Positions 14,861 to 24,054 of a stretch of 64,000 nt of DNA are shown here, one piece after another. The number at the start of each line of letters is the position of its first letter. Within the stretch, counting starts at the first letter, position 1. The translations under genes were made by a program, and so were the position numbers. The stretch comes from Corynebacterium lujinxingii (GTDB lineage Bacteria; Actinomycetota; Actinomycetes; Mycobacteriales; Mycobacteriaceae): the NCBI RefSeq assembly GCF_014490555.1, contig NZ_CP061032.1, positions 620,001-684,000 of the forward strand. Reading direction: 5' to 3'. Under the pieces are notes generated by a model, which was given only the letters and a program-made list of their open reading frames with translations, did no database searches and was not told the origin of the DNA.

Positions 14861-17173
14861 ATGACTGATCTGACCCTTGGCCTGAACCCGCAGCAACAGG
14901 CAGCTGTGGTGCACGAAGGCAGCCCGCTGCTCATTGTCGCCGGCGCCGGTTCCGGCAAGACCGCGGTGCTCACCCGCCGTATTGCGCACCTGCTGCAAAA
15001 CAGGGGAGTGGCACCCTGGCAGATCTTGGCGATTACCTTCACCAACAAGGCCGCCGCGGAGATGAAGGAGCGCGTCGGCCAGTTAGTCGGGCCTGAGGCG
15101 GAGCGCATGTGGGTGGCCACCTTCCACTCCGTGTGCGTGCGCATCCTGCGTCAGCAGGCCCAGCTGGTGCCGGGGCTGAACACCAACTTCACGATTTATG
15201 ACTCGGACGATTCGCGCCGGCTGCTCGGCATGATCGGCAAGGACATGAACCTCGATTTGAAGAAGTTCTCGCCGCGCGTGTTGGCCAACGCAATTTCGAA
15301 CCTGAAAAACGAGCTGGTCGACCCGGAGCAGGCGCAGGCGGACGCGCAGCGCACTCACAACCCGTTCGAGACCACCGTGGCCAACGTGTTCGCCGAGTAC
15401 CAGCGGCGGCTGCGCCAGTCCAACGCGCTGGATTTCGACGACCTGATCGGCGAGGTCGTGCGCATCTTCAAAACGCACCCGCAGGTCACCGAGTACTACC
15501 GGCGCCGCTTCAGACACGTGCTTGTGGACGAGTACCAGGACACCAACCACGCCCAGTACGAACTCATCCACACGCTGGTGGGCGACGGCGCGGACGCGCC
15601 GGAACTGGCCGTGGTGGGCGACTCGGACCAGTCCATTTACGCGTTTCGCGGCGCGACGATCCGCAACATCGAGGAGTTCGAACGCGACTACCCGGATGCC
15701 ACCACGATCATGCTGGAGCAAAACTACCGCTCCACCCAGAATATCTTGGGCGCAGCCAACGCCGTTATCGCGCAGAACGAGGGCCGCCGGCCGAAGAAGT
15801 TGTGGACGGACCAGGGCGCCGGCGAAAAGATCATCGGCTACGTCGCGGATAACGAGCACGACGAGGCCCGCTTCATCGCCTCCGAGGTCGACGCGTTGTC
15901 CGACCGGGGAGTGCCGTACTCCGATATCGCGGTGATGTACCGCACCAACAACGCCTCGCGCGCACTGGAAGATATCTTCATCCGCTCCGGCATCCCGTAC
16001 AAGGTTGTCGGCGGCACGCGCTTCTACGAGCGCCGCGAGATCCGCGACATCATCGCGTACTTGAAGGTGCTAGAAAACCCAGACGACACGGTGAGCCTGC
16101 GCCGCATCGTCAACGTGCCCAAGCGCGCCATTGGCGACAAGGCGCAGGCCATGGTCGCCCTGCACGCCGAGCAGAACAACCAGAGTTTCGGCCGCTCGCT
16201 TGCCGACGCCGCCGCGGGCAACGTCGACATGGTCAAACCGGCGGCCAAAAACGCGATCACCCGGTTTGTCGACATGATGCGCGGGCTTGCCGACGAAATG
16301 CCGGGCATGGTCAACGAGGTCACCGGCATGCCCGATCTGGGCCAGCTGGTCGCCCGGGTGCTGGACGCCACCGGCTACAAGGCCGAGCTGGAGGCTTCCA
16401 ACGACCCGCAGGACGGCGCTCGCCTGGACAACCTCAACGAGTTGGTCTCCGTCGCCCGCGAGTTCTCCTCCGAGGCGGCGAACCAGGTGGCCTACATGAC
16501 CGATGAGGAGATCGACGCGGTCATGCAGGAAGGCGAACCCGCGCCGGGGTCGTTACAGGCGTTTTTGGAGAAGGTCTCGCTGGTTGCCGACGCCGACCAG
16601 TTGCCGGACAACGAGCAAGGTGTTGTCACGTTGATGACCCTGCACACCGCAAAGGGCCTGGAGTTTCCAGTCGTGTTCGTGACCGGCTGGGAGGACGGGC
16701 AGTTCCCGCACCTGCGCGCGCTGGGGGACCCGGCGGAACTCGCCGAGGAGCGCCGCCTGGCGTACGTGGGCATCACCCGCGCACGCGAGCGGCTCTACCT
16801 GACCCGAGCGACGCTGCGCTCGTCGTGGGGTTCCCCGGTGACCAACCCCGCCAGCCGCTTCCTCGCCGAGGTCCCGGAGGACCTCATCGACTGGCGCCGG
16901 TTGGAACCGGAGCGCTCCTTCAACGCCGACGCGTGGGGCGCGCCGTCGCGTCCCCGCACGCAGTCGCGCGGGCCGCGCCGTGCGCCGAAGCAGACGGTGC
17001 ACAAGAATTTGAACTTGTCTGCCGGAGACCGCGTGAACCACGCCAAGTACGGGCTTGGCACGGTGCTCACCGTGGAAGGCTCTGGCGTGCGGGAGACGGT
17101 GACGATCGACTTCGGATCGTCCGGCACCGTCCGGCTCATGACCATCGGCGGGGTGCCGATGGAAAAGCTCTAG
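14861..17173 (+). CDS. pcrA: ATP-dependent DNA helicase PcrA/UvrD
   Basis: This superfamily 1A 3'-5' helicase has 770 residues. Motifs: Q-motif L-N-P-Q-Q-Q, Walker A A-G-A-G-S-G-K-T (27-34), V-D-E-Y-Q-D-T-N (motif II), G-D-S-D-Q-S-I-Y, T-A-K-G-L-E-F, and Y-V-G-I-T-R-A. The C-terminus has a small Tudor-like domain (GDRVNHAKYGLGTV to TVRLM), the RNA-polymerase-contacting part of PcrA. It acts in nucleotide excision repair and removal of blocked complexes. The start at 14861 gives the family beginning MTDLTLGLNPQQ. It ends 4 bases into the convergent M23 gene. Confidence 0.96.
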   Translation: MTDLTLGLNPQQQAAVVHEGSPLLIVAGAGSGKTAVLTRRIAHLLQNRGVAPWQILAITFTNKAAAEMKERVGQLVGPEAERMWVATFHSVCVRILRQQAQLVPGLNTNFTIYDSDDSRRLLGMIGKDMNLDLKKFSPRVLANAISNLKNELVDPEQAQADAQRTHNPFETTVANVFAEYQRRLRQSNALDFDDLIGEVVRIFKTHPQVTEYYRRRFRHVLVDEYQDTNHAQYELIHTLVGDGADAPELAVVGDSDQSIYAFRGATIRNIEEFERDYPDATTIMLEQNYRSTQNILGAANAVIAQNEGRRPKKLWTDQGAGEKIIGYVADNEHDEARFIASEVDALSDRGVPYSDIAVMYRTNNASRALEDIFIRSGIPYKVVGGTRFYERREIRDIIAYLKVLENPDDTVSLRRIVNVPKRAIGDKAQAMVALHAEQNNQSFGRSLADAAAGNVDMVKPAAKNAITRFVDMMRGLADEMPGMVNEVTGMPDLGQLVARVLDATGYKAELEASNDPQDGARLDNLNELVSVAREFSSEAANQVAYMTDEEIDAVMQEGEPAPGSLQAFLEKVSLVADADQLPDNEQGVVTLMTLHTAKGLEFPVVFVTGWEDGQFPHLRALGDPAELAEERRLAYVGITRARERLYLTRATLRSSWGSPVTNPASRFLAEVPEDLIDWRRLEPERSFNADAWGAPSRPRTQSRGPRRAPKQTVHKNLNLSAGDRVNHAKYGLGTVLTVEGSGVRETVTIDFGSSGTVRLMTIGGVPMEKL

Positions 17174-17865
17174 ATTCGGATGCCCTGCTGGGCGAGCCAC
17201 GCCTCTGGGTCGGTGTGGTTCACACCGTCCGGTTTCACCTCGAAGTGGAGGTGCGGACCGGTGGATTGGCCCTCACTGCCGATGGAGGCGATCTTCTGGC
17301 CCGCCTTTACACGCTGGCCCACCTGGACGTCGTAGTAGCGCATGTGGCCGTAGATGGTCTCCTCGCCGCCGTCGTGCTTGATCACGACCCAGTTGCCGAA
17401 GCCCTGAGCAGGGCCCGCAGCGGTGACGGTGCCGTCCATCGCCGCGTAGATCGGGGTGCCCAGATCGTTGGCGATGTCGATGCCGCGGTGGACCGTTCCC
17501 CAGCGCGGGCCGTAGCCCGAGGTGTAGCGGCCCGTTGTCGGCATGACCACGGTGCGGCCGTCGGAGGTGCGCCCGCGCTGCGGTGCGACCCAGTCCGTGC
17601 CCTGTGCGGGCGCGAACGCGGTCGCGAGCGGGGTTTCCAGCGCGCGCGGGTCGTAGACGACCTTGTAGCCGCCGGCGGTGATTGTCGCGCCGTTGTCACG
17701 GATGGCGTCCGCAGCCTTAGCGAGCGCACCGAGAGCTTCACCCTGGTTCGAAACAGGGGCGCCGCCGACGGTGAGCGTCAACGCGTTGGCGGACGTCGCC
17801 GTGAGCGTCAGCGCGAGCGCTGCTGCAGCGGCAGCGGTTGCGCCGGGAAGAATTCGACGGGTCAT
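17170..17865 (-). CDS. Secreted M23 (LytM) family peptidase
   Basis: The protein has 231 residues with a Sec signal peptide (MTRRILPG, then an Ala/Leu-rich core ending near SANA). The C-terminal LytM domain shows the zinc ligands: H-R-G-I-D-I-A (H-x3-D), Y-G-H-M and the final P-H-L-H-F-E. Such enzymes cut peptidoglycan peptide cross-links, or act as regulators if inactive; here the metal ligands are present. Its sister follows 290 bases away in the same direction, but each appears to have its own promoter. A TATTGC hexamer 6 bases before ATG 17865 might serve as -10. Confidence 0.92.
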   Translation of the reverse strand: MTRRILPGATAAAAAALALTLTATSANALTLTVGGAPVSNQGEALGALAKAADAIRDNGATITAGGYKVVYDPRALETPLATAFAPAQGTDWVAPQRGRTSDGRTVVMPTTGRYTSGYGPRWGTVHRGIDIANDLGTPIYAAMDGTVTAAGPAQGFGNWVVIKHDGGEETIYGHMRYYDVQVGQRVKAGQKIASIGSEGQSTGPHLHFEVKPDGVNHTDPEAWLAQQGIRI

Positions 17866-18155
17866 GGTGATGCAATACCTTCTCTACGCGGGTCCGGTTC
17901 GGCGCAGCTGGGGCCACGCGCACGGCAATAGAACTTAACGTCTGTCTACATCGACGGCAATGCCGTGACCTGCACATTTGTTCTAAAATTCGAACATCGA
18001 CGCCGTCGATGCAGCATAGCGCGCTGCGACTGGTGTGGAAAATGTTACCCGTGTGACTACTTTGCGGGGGTGAAAGCGCTACCCCCGGCGAGGTGGGGGC
18101 GGTGTCGTCGTAACGCAAAAAGCCCCGCCGAAGCGGGGCAGTAACAGAACGCGGC
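17866..18155. other. Intergenic region between the two M23 genes
   Basis: It holds the terminator of the upstream M23 gene (18117-18139) and a partial inverted repeat, TGTTCT-AAA-ATT-CGAACA (17979-17996; 14 of 18 bases symmetric), about 115 bases before the downstream M23 start. On minus the segment also contains GTCAC-N4-GTAAC (18052-18039). No coding potential was seen. Confidence 0.5.
18117..18139 (-). terminator. Rho-independent terminator of the upstream M23 gene
   Basis: On minus, GCCCCGC-TTCG-GCGGGGC is followed by TTTTTG. A seven-base GC stem with a stable UUCG tetraloop makes this a textbook terminator, 16 bases after the stop. Confidence 0.9.
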
Positions 18156-18878
18156 TTAGAGGGAGATGCCGCGGGCGGCCAGCCACGGGGCCGGGTCGAT
18201 GGCGTTGGCGCCATCCGGCCAGATCTCGAAGTGGAGGTGGGAGCCGGTGGAAAAACCAAGGCTGCCCATGCCGGCGATCTCCTGGCCCGCGTGGACCTGC
18301 TCGCCGACGGCGACGTAAAGGGACTGCATGTGGCCGTAGACGGAAATGGAGCCGTCCTCGTGGCGGATACGGATCCACTGGCCGTAGCCCTGGGCTGGTC
18401 CGGAGTCGATTACGGTGCCGTCCTCAACTGCAAGGATCGGGGTGCCGGGGGCGTTCGCGATGTCGATGCCGGAGTGCAGGGTGCCCCAGCGCATGCCGAA
18501 GCCGGAGGTGTGCGCGCCCTCGGCCGGGAGGACGGTCAGCGGTGCGCGGGCAGCCTCGTCCTGGCGTGCGACCTCGTCGGAGTGCTGCACGGCCTTGTCC
18601 AGCTGCTCGGTGAGGTTTTCCACCGGCTTGTACTCGGAGATCGCGAGGATCTGCGGGGTGGCCTCAGCGGCGGTGTCTGCAGTGAGCTCGTCGGTGTCGG
18701 CGGCGAGCTCGATGGCGTAGTCGTCGTCCTGCTGCTTGTCGGAAGTCAGGGCGCCGGCGGCGAGGCCGGAGAAACCGGCGGTGGAGACTGCGCCGGTGGC
18801 GGCGGCAACGACTGCGACACGGCCCGTGTTGGGGGTCTGCTTGCGGTGCTTGCCGCCCTGCTGCTTCGAAATGAACAT
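18156..18878 (-). CDS. Second secreted or anchored M23 (LytM) family peptidase
   Basis: The protein has 240 residues. The N-terminus KQQGGKHRKQTPNTGR is strongly basic and is followed by a hydrophobic stretch (VAVVAAATGAVSTAGFSGLAAGAL), either an uncleaved anchor or a signal peptide. An acidic linker (residues about 50-85) leads to the LytM domain with H-S-G-I-D-I-A, Y-G-H-M and S-H-L-H-F-E, all zinc ligands intact. It is a paralogue of the M23 gene downstream (shared W-G-T-x-H-x-G-I-D-I-A-N). AAGAGGG stands just before ATG 18878. The 5' region contains GTAAC direct repeats. Confidence 0.9.
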   Translation of the reverse strand: MFISKQQGGKHRKQTPNTGRVAVVAAATGAVSTAGFSGLAAGALTSDKQQDDDYAIELAADTDELTADTAAEATPQILAISEYKPVENLTEQLDKAVQHSDEVARQDEAARAPLTVLPAEGAHTSGFGMRWGTLHSGIDIANAPGTPILAVEDGTVIDSGPAQGYGQWIRIRHEDGSISVYGHMQSLYVAVGEQVHAGQEIAGMGSLGFSTGSHLHFEIWPDGANAIDPAPWLAARGISL

Positions 18879-19130
18879 GTGCCCTCTTTGAGATCTTCCG
18901 TTGATTCCGCATTCTCCCTGCTAGCGGGCTTGCTGGCCGGGGAATCGTAATCTTCCTGTTATCTACGAGAGGTAACTGTAACGAATCGGTCTCGTCAGAG
19001 CAAGACGAATCTGAATATTGTCTTAATCGCGGGCACTGACCACAACGTTACCGTGAGGCACAGTGTAATCAGTGTGACTCGCCGGACGGATGTGGCGGAT
19101 CCGGCGGCCCGGGTGGCAGAGTTGAATGCG
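18879..19130. other. Divergent regulatory region M23 / DUF6350
   Basis: It contains GTAAC-T-GTAAC (18972-18982) upstream of the M23 gene and a GTTAC at 19047-19051. TGTAAT (19064-19069) is a possible -10 for the DUF6350 gene. A partly palindromic GCTAGCGGGCTTGCTGGC segment lies near 18921-18938. No gene is seen. Confidence 0.45.
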
Positions 19131-20369
19131 ATGAGCACCACACCCAGCCCTAGGCCGGCGTCGTCGACAAGCGGGCGCCGCAAACGTAACAACGGCGTAT
19201 CCACCCGCAAGATCACCGGCATCAAGCGGCAAGACGCCCCGGCGAAAGTCCCGGAGACCACGCAGGAGCGCATCAAGCACTACCTGCCGTACGTCGCCGT
19301 GCCCAACGCCGTGATCGCGCTCGGCATCCTCGCGACCTGTTTCGCGGTCATCCTTATCGCGGGCTGGAGCCTGACCTACCTGCCGGGCGCGGTGGGGCAG
19401 GTGTGGTTCGTCTTCCACGGGGTGCCGGTGCGTATCGACGACATCGAGCTCGCCGCCGTGCCACTGTTGCCTGCGATGGGCGTGGTCGCTCTCGTCGCGC
19501 GTCGGATCCGCGCCGCCACCGCGGGCCGGGTGAGCATCCTGGACCTGACGGTGCTGTTTGGGCTTGTCGCCGCGTTCGCCCTGGTGCTCAGTGCGATCGC
19601 TTACTTCATGGTCGCCGACGCCTCGTCGGTCTACGCCGTGCAGGCACCCCCCGTTGCGGCAGCCTTTATCTGCCCGTTGCTGCTGCACCTGGTCGGCTAC
19701 TGCCTCGGCGTGCGGAAGGTGGTCTGGCAGGCGCTGGCAAAGCGCGCCGGCATCCCCAAAGAAAGCGTCGACGCCGGGGCGGTCGCCGGCCGCATCGCAA
19801 CGCGTCTCTTCCTGGCCGCCGGCGTGGTGTACCTCATCTTCCTCGCCGCAGGCTACGCGCGAGTGGGGGAGTTGCTCGACCAGTACCCGTCCGTGGGGTG
19901 GGGCGGTGCCCTCGGATTGATCGTGCTGTGCCTGGCGTACCTACCCAACGCTGTCGTGGGCACGCTCGCGGTGCTGCTCGGCGGCTCGTTCACCTACGGC
20001 CCGGGCGAGATCAACCTCTTTGACGCTATCTCTGTGCCGTACCCGCCACTGCCGCTGTTCGGCGCCCTGCCCGCCGAGGTGCCCGTCTGGGCGCCGGTGC
20101 TGCTGCTCATCCCCGCCGGCGTGCTCGCGCATTGCTTTATCTCGCAGCGCCTGTCGCTGGTGGGCATCGCCGCCACCGCGACGTGGTCGGCACTCGTCGG
20201 CGCTGGCGTCGGTGTGTTCAGCGCCGGTCGCGCGGGGGCGTACGGCGTGATCGGCGCCCAGCCCTGGATGCTCGCGTTGCTGCTGTTTGTCTGGGTCGCC
20301 GTCACGGGCGCGGCGGTGCTGGGGGTGGCAGCCCTGAGGCAACGCGCAGCGGACAATAGCGGTCGTTAA
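19131..20369 (+). CDS. DUF6350 family integral membrane protein
   Basis: The protein has 412 residues: a basic, Ser/Pro-rich cytoplasmic N-terminus of about 50 residues, followed by about nine hydrophobic segments. The composition and the position directly before purN match the actinobacterial DUF6350 family, often labelled as a cell-division-associated membrane protein; its biochemical role is unknown. ATG 19131 (MSTTPSPRP) is chosen because it starts the basic tail. In-frame GTG codons at 19113 and 19074 are alternatives; none has a strong ribosome binding site. The stop codon lies inside the -10 hexamer of purN. Confidence 0.75.
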   Translation: MSTTPSPRPASSTSGRRKRNNGVSTRKITGIKRQDAPAKVPETTQERIKHYLPYVAVPNAVIALGILATCFAVILIAGWSLTYLPGAVGQVWFVFHGVPVRIDDIELAAVPLLPAMGVVALVARRIRAATAGRVSILDLTVLFGLVAAFALVLSAIAYFMVADASSVYAVQAPPVAAAFICPLLLHLVGYCLGVRKVVWQALAKRAGIPKESVDAGAVAGRIATRLFLAAGVVYLIFLAAGYARVGELLDQYPSVGWGGALGLIVLCLAYLPNAVVGTLAVLLGGSFTYGPGEINLFDAISVPYPPLPLFGALPAEVPVWAPVLLLIPAGVLAHCFISQRLSLVGIAATATWSALVGAGVGVFSAGRAGAYGVIGAQPWMLALLLFVWVAVTGAAVLGVAALRQRAADNSGR

Positions 20370-20379
20370 ACTGATCGTC
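20367..20379 (+). promoter_or_regulatory. Leaderless promoter of purN
   Basis: TAAACT (20367-20372) is seven bases before GTG 20380. The hexamer includes the stop codon of the preceding gene, so purN can be transcribed independently of DUF6350. Confidence 0.55.
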
Positions 20380-20961
20380 GTGAGTGATTCTGCGAAATCA
20401 GTTGCCGTACTCGTGTCCGGAACGGGCACCTTGTTGAGGTCGATCCTCGACAATCAGAAGGACCGCTACCGCGTAGACATCGTGGTGGCGGATCAAATTT
20501 GTCCAGGGATCCAGCGGGCGAAAAACGCCGGGATCCGTACCGCGGTGGTGCCGATGGAAACCAACCGCAACGCCTGGAACGACAAGCTCGCGGCCGCAGT
20601 GGCGGCAGTCAACCCGGACATCGTGGTCTCCGCGGGCTTTATGCGCATTTTGGGCCCCGGCTTCCTCGAGCAGTTCGAGGGCCGCACCATCAACGCGCAC
20701 CCCTCGCTGCTGCCCGCGTTCCCGGGCGCCCACGCTGTTCGAGACGCCCTCGACTACGGCGTGAAGGTCACCGGCTGCACCGTCCATTACGTCGACGCCG
20801 GCATGGACACCGGCAAGATCATCGCGCAGCGCCCCGTCGCAGTCGAGGCAGGCGACACCAAGGCAGAGCTGCACGAGCGCATCAAAAAGGTTGAGCGCGA
20901 GCAGATCGTCGAATTGCTGCACAACGCCACAGTTGAAAACGGAAAGGTCCTGTTCCCATGA
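20380..20961 (+). CDS. purN: Phosphoribosylglycinamide formyltransferase
   Basis: The enzyme transfers a formyl group from 10-formyl-tetrahydrofolate to GAR in purine synthesis. The 193-residue protein shows V-L-V-S-G-T-G-T-L-L (phosphate loop), I-N-A-H-P-S-L-L-P-A-F-P-G (catalytic Asn/His) and T-V-H-Y-V-D-A-G-M-D-T-G (catalytic Asp). The GTG start is fixed by the short distance to the previous gene. The last four bases overlap purH (ATGA), so the two steps that both use formyl-folate are coupled. Confidence 0.97.
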   Translation: MSDSAKSVAVLVSGTGTLLRSILDNQKDRYRVDIVVADQICPGIQRAKNAGIRTAVVPMETNRNAWNDKLAAAVAAVNPDIVVSAGFMRILGPGFLEQFEGRTINAHPSLLPAFPGAHAVRDALDYGVKVTGCTVHYVDAGMDTGKIIAQRPVAVEAGDTKAELHERIKKVEREQIVELLHNATVENGKVLFP

Positions 20962-22478
20962 AAAATGAGATCAAGCGCGCTCTGATCAGCGTCTACGACA
21001 AGACCGGCTTGGAGGACCTCGCCCGTGCACTGGGCGAGGCTGGCGTCGAGATCGTCTCCACCGGCTCCACCGCAAAGCGCATCGCGGACGCGGGCGTGGC
21101 GGTGACCGAGGTCGCAGACGTCACCGGGTTCCCCGAGGTGCTCGACGGCCGCGTGAAGACGCTGCACCCGCGCGTGCACTCCGGCATCCTGGCGGACCTG
21201 CGCAAGGACGACCACAAAGCGCAGCTAGACGAGCTCGGCATCGAGCCGTTCCAGCTCGTGGTGGTCAACCTGTACCCGTTCGAGGAGACGGTGGCCTCAG
21301 GTGCATCGTTTGACGAGTGCGTCGAGCAGATCGACATCGGCGGGCCGTCCATGGTGCGTGCCGCCGCGAAGAACCACCCGTCTGTCGCTGTGGTGACCTC
21401 TCCGGAGCGCTACGCGGACGTCGCCGAAGCAGTCAAGACCGGCGGCTTCTCGGAGGAGCAGCGTCGCGAGCTCGCGCTTGAGGCGTTCACCCACACCGCG
21501 CGTTACGACGCCGCCGTGTCCTCCTGGCTGGCCTCCCAGCTCGATACCGGCGCATCGACGACCGAGTTGCGTTACGGCGAGAACCCGCACCAGGCCGCCC
21601 GCCTGGAAAGCGACGGCTGGGGCATCGCCGCCGCGACCCAGCACGGCGGTAAGGCGATGAGCTACAACAACTACCAGGACGCCGACGCCGCGTGGCGCGC
21701 CGCTTGGGACCACGAGCGCGCCTGCGTGGCGATTATCAAACACGCCAACCCGTGCGGCCTGGCTGTGTCCGACGAGTCCATCGCCGACGCGCACAAAAAG
21801 GCCCACGCCTGCGACCCGGTCTCCGCCTACGGTGGCGTGATTGCCGCGAACCGCGAGGTCACCCTCGAACTTGCGGAGCAGATCCACCCGATCTTCACCG
21901 AGGTCGTCATCGCCCCGTCCTACGCACCGGAGGCGCTCGAGCTGCTGCAGACGAAGCAGAACCTGCGCATCCTTGAAGTAGCCCCCAAGCAGCTCGACGA
22001 GGAACGCAAGCAGATCACCGGCGGCTGGCTCATCCAGGAGCGCGACCAGTTCCAGGCCGACGGCGACGCCGCGGCGAACTGGAAGCTGGTTGCCGGTGAG
22101 GCGGCCGACGAGCTGACCCTGGCGGATCTCGAGTTCGCGTGGCGCTCGGTGCGCTGCGTGAAGTCCAACGCGATTCTCATTGCCGACGACGGCGCCACCG
22201 TGGGCATCGGCATGGGCCAGGTCAACCGCGTCGACTCGGCGAAGCTCGCCGTCGACCGCGCGAACACGCTCGATGAGGGCCGCAACCGCACCAACGGTGC
22301 AGTGGCCGCATCCGACGCGTTCTTCCCGTTCGCCGACGGGTTCCAATTGCTTGCCGACGCCGGCGTGAAGGCCGTCGTCCAGCCCGGCGGTTCCATCCGC
22401 GACGAGGAAGTCATCGCCGCGGCCAAGGAAGCCGGCGTGACCATGTACCTCACCGGCACCCGCCACTTCGCTCACTAG
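20958..22478 (+). CDS. purH: Bifunctional AICAR transformylase / IMP cyclohydrolase
   Basis: The 506-residue protein performs the last two steps to IMP. The N-terminal MGS-like cyclohydrolase domain (residues 1-140) starts R-A-L-I-S-V-Y-D-K-T-G-L and holds S-T-G-S-T and D-G-R-V-K-T-L-H-P. The C-terminal transformylase has L-R-Y-G-E-N-P-H-Q and K-H-A-N-P-C-G-L-A (catalytic Lys-His), ending with A-V-V-Q-P-G-G-S-I-R-D. It overlaps purN by 4 bases. Confidence 0.97.
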   Translation: MKNEIKRALISVYDKTGLEDLARALGEAGVEIVSTGSTAKRIADAGVAVTEVADVTGFPEVLDGRVKTLHPRVHSGILADLRKDDHKAQLDELGIEPFQLVVVNLYPFEETVASGASFDECVEQIDIGGPSMVRAAAKNHPSVAVVTSPERYADVAEAVKTGGFSEEQRRELALEAFTHTARYDAAVSSWLASQLDTGASTTELRYGENPHQAARLESDGWGIAAATQHGGKAMSYNNYQDADAAWRAAWDHERACVAIIKHANPCGLAVSDESIADAHKKAHACDPVSAYGGVIAANREVTLELAEQIHPIFTEVVIAPSYAPEALELLQTKQNLRILEVAPKQLDEERKQITGGWLIQERDQFQADGDAAANWKLVAGEAADELTLADLEFAWRSVRCVKSNAILIADDGATVGIGMGQVNRVDSAKLAVDRANTLDEGRNRTNGAVAASDAFFPFADGFQLLADAGVKAVVQPGGSIRDEEVIAAAKEAGVTMYLTGTRHFAH

Positions 22479-22491
22479 AAAGTCTGACCCC

Positions 22492-23367
22492 GTGTCCTCC
22501 AAACTTGCGGCGCTCGCACTGGCCGCCGGCCTGTCTCTGCCCACCATCCCTGCTCTGCCGACCTACACCGCCATCGACCAGATCCCGGTGGTGGGACCGG
22601 CGATCGTGCAGACCTACAAGCAGTTGCCGCCGCAGCTGCAGCGCGCAATCCACCTGCCGCTGCCGCTGACGGCGCCGCAGAAAGCTGCGCAGAAGCCGGC
22701 GCCGAAGCGTGTCGTCGATACGCAAGCGGAGCTCAACCGGTTGGTGCGCGAGGTTGTCGGGCGCCATGGGGGACGCGCGACCGTGTCCGTCGGCGGCGTT
22801 ACCGCGGGTGACAACCGTCCGGAACCGGCGTTTTCCACGATGAAGGTGCCGGTGTCCATCGCCGCGCTGCGCAAGAGCCAGGCGAACTACCGCGACGCGG
22901 AGATCGCCGTGACGCGCTCCGACAACCCGGCGGCGCACCGCATGTTCGCGCAGGTATCGGGTGCGGAACTCGACGGCATCATCCACCAAGCCGGCTCGCG
23001 CACCACCACACCGGCGGGCTACCAGATGGGCACGATGTGGACCACGAGCGACCAGGCCGCGTTCGCCTCGGGCCTGCGCTGCGTGCCGGGCCACGAGCCG
23101 GTGCTGGACATGATGGGCCGCATTGTGGACTACCAGCACTGGGGCCTGGGCCGCATCCCTGGCGCGCGGTTCAAGGGCGGCTGGAACTACTACCAGGGCG
23201 GCCACCTGGCACGCCAGTTCGGCCTGATCCCGGGGCCGAACGGCGATGTCGCCGTGGCGATCACCGCGCATAGCCCGAAGGGGCACGAGGGCAGCTTTGC
23301 CATGCTCAACGAGCTGGCGGACGGAGTTGCCGCAATGCGCGGCGATTTCCGCACCGCACGCTGCTAA
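22492..23367 (+). CDS. Secreted beta-lactamase-fold serine hydrolase-like protein
   Basis: The 291-residue protein has a Sec-like signal (MSSKLAALALAAGLSLPTIPA). A domain with the serine-acylase motifs follows: F-S-T-M-K (S-x-x-K), R-S-D-N (S-D-N) and F-K-G-G-W in place of K-T-G. No E-x-x-L-N motif of class A beta-lactamases was found, so beta-lactamase activity is unlikely; a transpeptidase-like or binding function is open. C-V-P-G and a Cys as last residue are shared with the lipoprotein encoded at 24048 and could form a disulfide. The GTG start is 13 bases after purH. Related folds include mycobacterial LppW. Confidence 0.75.
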   Translation: MSSKLAALALAAGLSLPTIPALPTYTAIDQIPVVGPAIVQTYKQLPPQLQRAIHLPLPLTAPQKAAQKPAPKRVVDTQAELNRLVREVVGRHGGRATVSVGGVTAGDNRPEPAFSTMKVPVSIAALRKSQANYRDAEIAVTRSDNPAAHRMFAQVSGAELDGIIHQAGSRTTTPAGYQMGTMWTTSDQAAFASGLRCVPGHEPVLDMMGRIVDYQHWGLGRIPGARFKGGWNYYQGGHLARQFGLIPGPNGDVAVAITAHSPKGHEGSFAMLNELADGVAAMRGDFRTARC

Positions 23368-23403
23368 TATCTGCTCCCCAGTACCGATGAGAAAGGCGTA
23401 GCC

Positions 23404-24054
23404 ATGTCGAACCAGAACGGTTCCTACAACTGGGGCTCCGGCGACAACCAGTGGAACACTCCGTCGGAGCCGCAGCCTACGCAGCAGTTCCCGCAGCAAA
23501 ACTACAACCCGCAGTACGCGCAGCCGCAGTACGCGCAACCGAACCAGTACCCAGGCGGTTATCCGGGCGGGTTCCAGCAGCCGGAGAAGCGCAGCAACGT
23601 CGGCTGGATCGTCGCGCTCGCCGTGCTGCTGCTCGCGATCCCGGTCGCCATCTACGCGTTCATGAACGTCTCCGGCGCCTTCAACGGCAGCAGCGGTCCG
23701 GTGACCAACACCATCGTGGAGACGAGCACGCGCGGCGCGGGTGACGACGACTCCGCCACCGGCGATGAAAAGAGCGACGAACCAACGCCGTCCTCGTCAA
23801 AGAAGTCGACCACGAAGAAGGCTCCGGAGAAGCGCAGCTACGGCAACTGGTCGCCGGACACCGACGTGACCAGCTCGAGCTTCGCGTCCAACGTGTACGA
23901 CGCGTTTGTCAGCGCCTACAACCGGGGCGGCGACCCGAATGTAACCATCACCGCGTGGAGCCCGGTCACCGGGGTGGAGTACCGCATGACCTGCCGCGGC
24001 GACAAGACCGTTTACTGCACCGGCGGCAACAACGCCCGGGTGAAGATTTGGTAA
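23404..24054 (+). CDS. Single-pass membrane protein with Pro/Gln/Tyr-rich N-terminus
   Basis: The protein has 216 residues. Residues 1-60 are cytoplasmic and low complexity (N-P-Q-Y-A-Q-P-Q-Y-A-Q-P repeats, then P-G-G-Y-P-G-G-F). One transmembrane helix lies at about 66-88, then a Ser/Thr/Lys/Asp-rich linker, then an external domain (about 150-216) with two Cys (M-T-C-R-G-D-K-T-V-Y-C) likely to pair. No family was recognised. GAAAGG precedes ATG 23404 by 8 bases. It lies between two beta-lactamase-fold paralogues and overlaps the second, so they are probably one unit. Confidence 0.8.
   Translation: MSNQNGSYNWGSGDNQWNTPSEPQPTQQFPQQNYNPQYAQPQYAQPNQYPGGYPGGFQQPEKRSNVGWIVALAVLLLAIPVAIYAFMNVSGAFNGSSGPVTNTIVETSTRGAGDDDSATGDEKSDEPTPSSSKKSTTKKAPEKRSYGNWSPDTDVTSSSFASNVYDAFVSAYNRGGDPNVTITAWSPVTGVEYRMTCRGDKTVYCTGGNNARVKIW

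Noticed and set aside
17979..17996. LexA/SOS box upstream of the M23 gene
   Set aside because: The half-sites are in the opposite order (GTTC first, CGAAC last) to the SOS consensus; kept only as an unassigned inverted repeat.
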